From Bacteroidota bacterium (GTDB lineage: Bacteria > Bacteroidota > Bacteroidia > AKYH767-A > OLB10): 64,000 nt of DNA. Where the stretch lies: positions 124,001-188,000 of the forward strand of contig JADJOZ010000016.1 in the NCBI GenBank assembly GCA_016713525.1, given 5' to 3'. This document shows positions 58,755-64,000 of this stretch, piece by piece (the first letter of the stretch is position 1; every line of letters begins with the position of its first letter). Both the position numbers and the translations under genes were made by a program. The notes beneath the pieces were generated by a model. That model was not told the DNA's origin. It saw only the letters and a list, made by a program, of their open reading frames with translations, and did no database searches.

Positions 58755-60890
58755 TCATCGCGACAATACAATCTTCTGAGAATTTATCGTTTCTCCTGTT
58801 CTAAGAGAAACAAAATAAATACCATCTAAATAATCAGAGATATCAAATCTGGAAAGTTCATCATATATTTCCAATGATAAAATCATTTGTCCTATAGAAT
58901 TGAATACTTTTAGCTGTCCGGGTGGTGATTGAAACTGAAAATAATCCCGTTCCTGGATTTGGTGAGATTTGAAAGTTTGGGGTTACAAATTCGCTGTTTA
59001 AATTAGGTCGTTCTTGATTAGGCCCGATAGGAATACAAGGAACATTCACGATAATGATGTTTGAAGTATCTGAACACATAGTTGCATTTTGAGCAATACA
59101 TTTGTATCCACCAGAATTTTTTGCAACATAATTCATATTGATTGCTCCGGGGATTGGATAGTTACGTCGGTACCATTGATAGCTTATTAATCCTGGATCG
59201 GCTGAAAGCATTACACTGTCACCTTGGCAAAATGAAGTAGAACCAAATGCAGAAATTGTTACAAATGTTGGTGTAATTGTTAAATTAATTTCAATTAAAC
59301 TATCGCACCCGGTTACATTTAGAATTGTATCATAATAAACACCACTGTTTATATATAGGTAATTTCCACTTGGCGATTCATAATGATCGCATGCTGTTAC
59401 AAATATTGAAGAGTTTGAATGCGAACATTGTCGATATTTAGCAATAAAGACATCAAATAATCCTGAAGAAACAAGGTTAACTGTTCCGAAATCTAAATCA
59501 AAATCAACTGTATCTTGGTAAACTCCTGTTAAATAAATTGTATTCAGTTTATCTACACAAACCGAACCTCCTGCATCAGAAAATGGTCCTCCAATTTTAT
59601 TCGCCCAGATAAAATTTCCGGAACTATCAATTTTTGAGATGAAAGCATCCAGTGAGTCAGATACTAAAAATAAACTATCCAGCCCCGGATTAAAATCCAC
59701 AGTTCCATCAAAAAAACCAGTAACATGTATATATCCAGTTTGATCACTTGAAATACAACTACCTGCATCATTTAATGTATCCCCCATTTGTTTAGCCCAT
59801 AAATAATTTCCAGCGGAATCGTATTTGCAATAAATATATCATTCTCTCCGTACGAAGACATATTTTCAATACCAGGGCCCGGATCAAAATCGGCAGTAAG
59901 GCCGAAATTTCCTGTTGTATATAAATTCCAATGTTGATCCATTGCCATCGAACTGATTTTGTCGTTGGTAGTTCCGCCAATTTGTTTCGCAAATATAAAT
60001 TCACCATTGTTATCAAGTTTTGCGATAAATCCATCATTAATTCCGAAAGAAGTTAAGTAAAAAGTAGGACTTCGGATTGAAATCGCATATACCGGCAAAA
60101 TCTCCAGATGTATAAATGTTTCCAAGATTATCTAATTTCAATGTATAGGCATAAACAGACCATCCAGCTCCAAATTGTTTTGCCCAGATAAAATTTCCAG
60201 TTGATGTCAGTTTCAATATATACGTATGACTTGCCCCTGTAATGGTTGAGTATATAAATGCGCCTGGACCAGGGTCAAAATCTACCGATCCTGAAAATGA
60301 TCCAGTAGCATAAATATTGCCTAAAGAATCAGTGGTAATATCAAATCCAAAGTCCCAAGAATTGTTGCCAAAATCTATTGCCCACTGCAGCGATCCTGAA
60401 CCATTAAGTTTACATATAAATGCATCGTCATTGCCACCAGAAGATGATAAATTGTATATTCCAGGGCCTGGATCAAAATCTACAGTATATGAAAAGCTGC
60501 CTGTAATTAGTACATTTCCTGAGTCATCTACAGATAACGAATGGCAACTAGTTGCAAAAGAATTGATTCCTCCAAATTTAATAGACCACTTATGATTACC
60601 ATATTTATCAAATTTGGTAACAAATGCATCAGAGGAGCCTAACGCCATCAAAGAAAAACTCCGGGTCCAGGGTCAAAATCTACAGTATCCTGAAAACGAC
60701 CCGTAACATACACATTGCCATCAATATCTACAAACAAGGAATTATCCACATCAATACCGATGCCTCCAGTGCTATGGGCCCAATGTAAATCCTGGGACTG
60801 ACCTAAATAAGCATGACTGCTTAAAAAGATGATGAAAAAAATGAGTTTTTTATATATGCAACTTATCTGAATAAAAACGATTAACTTCAT
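58755..60890 (-). CDS. Secreted FDPGPG-repeat protein with Ig-like and T9SS sorting domains (several frameshifts)
   Basis: About 710 residues when joined. I choose the ATG at 60890, giving the signal sequence YKKLIFFIIFLSSHAYLG. The body has at least five copies of an SBBP-like unit: GNVYVTGRFQDTVDFDPGPG, NVLITGSFSYTVDFDPGPG, NIYATGSFSGSVDFDPGPG and others, a beta-propeller pattern. The frame breaks near 60650, 60050, 59780 and 58935; reading across the breaks the pattern simply resumes. After an Ig-like domain (SALSADPGLISYQWYRRNYP-like) the sorting domain is hidden by the last break; corrected it contains SPPGQLKVFNSIGQMIL and ends RTGETINSQKIVLSR at stop 58755. Surface or secreted, function unknown. 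Confidence 0.7.
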
Positions 60891-61068
60891 TACGTCAGTT
60901 CGTGCAATAACTTGGTTTAAAATTTCTATTCTCACTCACTTTAGTTAATTCCATGTTAAAAACGGAGCATATTCGTTTTTAACAATATGCTTTATGGCTC
61001 ACCGCATTGCTCAAAGTTACAAAAGATGGTTTTTAACCAAATTTACAACTTTTTTCGCGCTATTTTTT

Positions 61069-61560
61069 TCAATTTGTTTTAAGTCCTATGTGCGATTTCA
61101 CAATATCCTTGAATTTCTGAAGTTCCCCGACTTTGAAGTCTCGCTTTGGAACAACATTAGCAACTTGTCTGTTCTGCCAAATCAAGATCCAATCATTGCT
61201 TTCTGTAACTCCACATATTTTGTCCCAAGTCGTTTTGAGTTGAATGACTCACCAATAAGTAGTAATGTTTTCTTTATCAAATTCATAGTTTACTGTCTCG
61301 CTTATTCGTTTGTTTGATTTATAATTCTTTTTGGCACTGAAGTAAACTGAAATAGGAAGTCCAATAGTCAAGAACAATCCAAAGGTTAATTGTAACCAAG
61401 GAAACTGTTCTAATGTACCAAATAAAAACACAATCAGGATCAATAAAAAGAATCCGAAACCTGTCATAATCTTGACTGCCCACTTTCTATAGAACAATAG
61501 ATAATTAACCTTTATGTAGTCGTCAACACTCAACTTTGTTGTCAAAATAATTTTGTCCAT
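61069..61560 (-). CDS. YcxB-like membrane protein (two frameshifts)
   Basis: About 163 residues when repaired. Starts TTKLSVDDYIKVNYLLFYRK, then two hydrophobic segments (IMTGFGFFLLILIVFLFGTL and FGLFLTIGLPISVYFSAKKN) and the cytosolic YcxB-like part. The frame leaves after FDKENITT; two single-base shifts restore GESFNSK and then TWDKICGVTESNDWILIWQN, QVANVVPKRDFKVGELQ and a stop at 61069. The order YSAKKN - YEFDKENI - WDKI - WQNRQ - VPKRDF is the family pattern. It is preceded, on its own strand, by repeat R1 and by transposase remnant A. Confidence 0.65.
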
Positions 61561-61596
61561 AATGTAAATTCAAATTGTCCTTGGGATTAACACCAA

Positions 61597-61640
61597 CGCC
61601 AGCCAGTGAAAATACTAATTTTCCCAATCCATTGTTAATT
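61597..61640 (-). repeat. Repeat R1, upstream of the YcxB-like gene
   Basis: Plus strand CGCCAGCCAGTGAAAATACT and following AT-rich sequence. It is nearly identical at its core to R2 at 63200 and related to R3 at 63283. In each case the repeat lies just upstream (minus strand) of an accessory gene. Confidence 0.6.
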
Positions 61641-61697
61641 TCAATTGAAAATAGTTATGAATGTGAGTCTTTTCATTGATATTTTTAAGAAAACTTA

Positions 61698-62175
61698 ACT
61701 CCTGTGCAACTCATAGTAACATAGAACGCCACCAGGTTACGTACAGTTCCCTGGAGAAGCTTCTGGCACCGAAATCCCGAACCAATTACTGGATGCGTTT
61801 GCCGGAAACTTGGATTTAACTTTAACTCGGTTTTAAGCCTAAGGTAATTCAGACCGGTTGGCGACGCTACTTTAACCCAAAATAACCGCTCAAAGTCATC
61901 TCAAAAGCTTTCAGAACGGCATCCGCTCGTCCCGCCGACTGGAGAAAGAATGCAAGCGGGAAGCAAAAAAGGGGTCAACATCCGGAATTTTAGTATCACA
62001 CAACGTTGCCGCAGTTTTCAACAATTTTTTGCCACCACCATCCTTAGCGACAAATAGCTTCATTAAAAATTAGTGTTTGTATAGCGGTATAAGGATGGTA
62101 ATGACAGAACTTAAAAATGATGGAAATTTTTAGACTGTTGTGCCTGTCCGACTGGCCAGGCGGGCAATGGCTGTT
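61698..62175 (+). mobile_element. Decayed IS1182-like transposase remnant A
   Basis: About 480 bases aligning over its whole length with remnant B (63374-63850). The plus strand, read across several frame breaks, gives pieces of a transposase N terminus: LLDAFAGNLDLTL and NGIRSSRRLEKECKREAK, which match the conserved NGIRSSRKLEKECKRN motif of IS1182-family transposases. The catalytic domain is not present and no terminal inverted repeats or target duplication could be identified. The similarity to remnant B continues past the coding part into the CCAGGCGGGCAA stretch, so the duplicated unit is larger than the gene fragment. Confidence 0.6.
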
Positions 62176-62189
62176 AGCGGTAGTTTTAA

Positions 62190-63178
62190 TCATTTGTACT
62201 GCGGTGCCAACTTGTCCAATGAAAGAGATATAAATATTTGATTAAATGCTTCAAAAGACAGGTTGGTTTTATCGCGAAATGTTTTAATGTCTTCGTATTT
62301 GTAATAAACACTCTTTTGATTATCAAATTCAAGTCCTATTGATATAATATTTCTTTGTATTTTAAATGCTGGCTGTAAATAATCTACCAGAAGGCTTGCT
62401 TGTATATTATATACTTCCCATTGAGTTAATATCAGAATATTTAAAGGTGCGTGTAATTTTTTTGTGCTTATTGTTTGATCTCCAGTTTTAATTGTGATAG
62501 GAGAAGAATTAATTGTATTCCATTGGCCACGTGTTAAAATGTCTTTGTTGTCGGATCGCCAAACACAGATAAATCACCATCACTCGTTGCTTGATAAAGC
62601 AATTCACTAAATATATTTATAGGTGCTTGAGATAAAAGCTTTGTTGAATCAATTTTTATTTTTGCTGTAGAAACATTATTCGAATCGTATGGAACAATTG
62701 AATATGCATGCTTCAAATATTTTATAATAATGTTTTGCAAATTGGTATACCTATTTGAGTCTAAGAATGATTTATAATAATAAAGCGGGGTAATGAATCT
62801 GGTATATTCCGCATTGGCTGTTTTTGAAGAAGAATCTATATACAATCTGGAGAATGAAATGAAATATGCGTTGTCGAAACGAGAATTCCAAATTAAATAA
62901 TTTTGGTATTTTGAAGATTTTAAAGAATTCTGATTTATATATTTGAATTCTTCATGAGTCATTGGATTTAGTACACCATTTATATCGGCATACTTTATCG
63001 ATTTTGAATCATTAGCATAAACATATAGGTCATCTTCAATTTCATCGAGGAATTTAGCATCCGAATTTGCAATCGAATCGATATCTAATTTTGAATAATA
63101 GCTATATGACTGTGGTTGACTATAAAGTAGATTAGAAAATACAATCGCTTGAATTAGAACAAAAATTGATTTTTTCAT
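62190..63178 (-). CDS. Secreted hypothetical protein between two IS remnants (one frameshift)
   Basis: About 330 residues. The ATG at 63178 gives the signal peptide KKSIFVLIQAIVFSNLLYSQ. The frame breaks near 62555 (FGDPTTKTF then stop); one base restored gives DNKDILTRGQWNTINSSPIT and continues to NQIFISLSLDKLAPQYK and a stop at 62190. The mature protein is rich in Asn, Ser and Tyr, with no recognisable domain. It is enclosed by two decayed transposase remnants in direct orientation and preceded by repeats R2 and R3, which suggests it arrived as, or was caught within, a mobile segment. Confidence 0.6.
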
Positions 63179-63199
63179 AGTTGTTGAATTTATCGCTAC

Positions 63200-63323
63200 C
63201 GCCAGCCAGTGAAAATACCAATTTCTCCAACACATTGGAAATCTTAAATAGTTGTTAATGAAATTATCGGTAAAGTCAGATTGTGAAAATACTAATTTCA
63301 CCAACACATTGTAAATCTTAAAT
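63200..63323 (-). repeat. Repeats R2 and R3, upstream of the 62190-63178 gene
   Basis: R2 (63200-63250) and R3 (63283-63323) are direct repeats 74 bases apart sharing GTGAAAATAC, the AATTTC core and CCAACACATTG. R2 also shares CGCCAGCCAGTGAAAATAC with R1. Confidence 0.6.
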
Positions 63324-63373
63324 CTTAAACAATTATTAATCATTGCATTATGATAATAATTCTAAAAATTATA

Positions 63374-63850
63374 GCTGATGCAACACAGTGAACCTGCTGA
63401 CCGCCATCAGGTTATGCTCAGTTCACTGGAAGAGCTGGTGGCAGCAGATGATCCCAACCGATGCCTAGATGCGTTTACGGAAACCTAGATTTAACTTTAA
63501 CTCGGTTTTAAGCCTAAGGGAGTTCAAACCGATGGGCGACGTTGCTTTAACCCAAAACAACTGCTCAAAGTCATCTCTAAAGCTTTCAGAACGGCATCCG
63601 CTCGTCCCGCCAAATGGAGAAAGAATGCAAGCGGAAAGTAAAAATGGGGTCAACCTCAGGAATTTTGGTATCAAACAATTTTGCGGCAGATTTCAACATT
63701 ATTTTGCTACCACGTTCCTTAGCGACAAATAGCATCATCAAAATTTAGTGTTTATATAGCCGTATATGGTTTGTAATGACTAGGTAGAAAAATTGAAGTA
63801 CTTTCTTAGTGAATAGTGCCAGTCCGACTAGCCAGGCGGGCAACGGCCAC
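63374..63850 (+). mobile_element. Decayed IS1182-like transposase remnant B
   Basis: Plus strand, in broken frames: an opening frame from an ATG near 63378 reads SSLEELVAADDPNRCLDAF, then after frame changes NGIRSSRQMEKECKRKVKM and SGILVSNNFAADFN, following the order of an IS1182-family N terminus (SLEELV - DAF - NGIRSSR - EKECKRN - ADFR). In-frame stops show that it is dead. It is slightly better preserved than remnant A, of which it is a direct-orientation copy 1.67 kb away. Confidence 0.62.
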
Positions 63851-63910
63851 TATTGATGTGCGTTCGTGCTACTGATTGCTTGACCGTAATTCCTTAAAGT
63901 GAAGCAAGGG

Positions 63911-64000
63911 TTATCGCTGAGCAGGTACGATTTTTATTGAGTCCCAAAAATTAAGTTTAGAAGATAATTTAAAGGGAATAACCTGCATTCCTTGGGCTAC
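63911..64000 (-). CDS. Possible C-terminal end of a gene running off the window
   Basis: A minus-strand frame enters from the right edge and ends at TAA 63911-63913 after 29 residues (GMQVIPFKLSSKLNFWDSIK, then VPAQR). Too short to identify. Confidence 0.3.
   Translation of the reverse strand, partial: VAQGMQVIPFKLSSKLNFWDSIKIVPAQR

Noticed and set aside
61560..62180. Integron attC-like site around CTGTTAGCGGTAG
   Set aside because: The core GTTRRRY/RYYYAAC pair is not matched and no integrase is in the window; the similarity of the flanks is explained by the duplicated IS remnant.
63465..63732. Open frames of 69 and 87 codons at the right end
   Set aside because: They run across the decayed transposase remnant in wrong phases and have no family resemblance of their own.

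Overview
The window looks like a chromosomal segment of a Bacteroidota bacterium, most like the Chitinophagales/Sphingobacteria side, though the order is not certain. The reasons are several predicted secreted proteins ending in a type IX secretion (T9SS) sorting domain, promoters of the form TTTG-N19-TAnnTTTG, no obvious Shine-Dalgarno sites, a DUF3467 gene beside rpoC, and the gene order tRNAs-tuf-tRNA-Trp-secE-nusG-rplKAJL-rpoBC. Layout: 1-4.1 kb holds the end of a PLP/CBS-domain enzyme gene, a BtuF-like metal-binding receptor and a patatin/outer-membrane barrel phospholipase. 4.1-7.0 kb (minus strand) is DUF3467 plus two membrane/glycosyltransferase genes. 7.1-21.2 kb (minus strand) is the large transcription/translation operon: four tRNAs, tuf, tRNA-Trp, secE, nusG, rplK, rplA, rplJ, rplL, rpoB, rpoC, read from a strong promoter near 21,230-21,260 to a clear terminator at 7,070. 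21.4-34.6 kb is a block of large secreted or surface proteins (two tail-fibre-like proteins, a PKD-rich metzincin-like protease, a sulfatase, a giant repeat protein). 34.7-38.5 kb has a helical protein, a methyltransferase and the rpsU-xer-hpf operon, which in relatives I know normally sits directly upstream of the tRNA-tuf operon. 38.5-43.8 kb carries a methyltransferase and then a tight plus-strand cluster: nucleotidyltransferase, B12-binding radical SAM protein, methyltransferase, second B12-binding radical SAM protein. 43.8-50.7 kb is yebC, pyrG, yidC, a DUF6438 lipoprotein and an O-antigen-ligase-like protein. 50.8-64 kb (mostly minus strand) is an accessory region of T9SS proteins, orphan genes, a ligD fragment and two decayed copies of an IS1182-like transposase. 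The most striking property of the window is that many genes, including essential rpoB, pyrG and yidC, are interrupted by single-base insertions or deletions, mostly in runs of A/T or G. I could reconstruct the correct frame at each. This is best explained by uncorrected sequencing error rather than biology, so I describe each such locus as one gene. True decay is more likely for the ligD fragment, the IS remnants and the tRNA-Gly-derived tandem repeat. No CRISPR array, rRNA operon, prophage or complete insertion sequence was seen.
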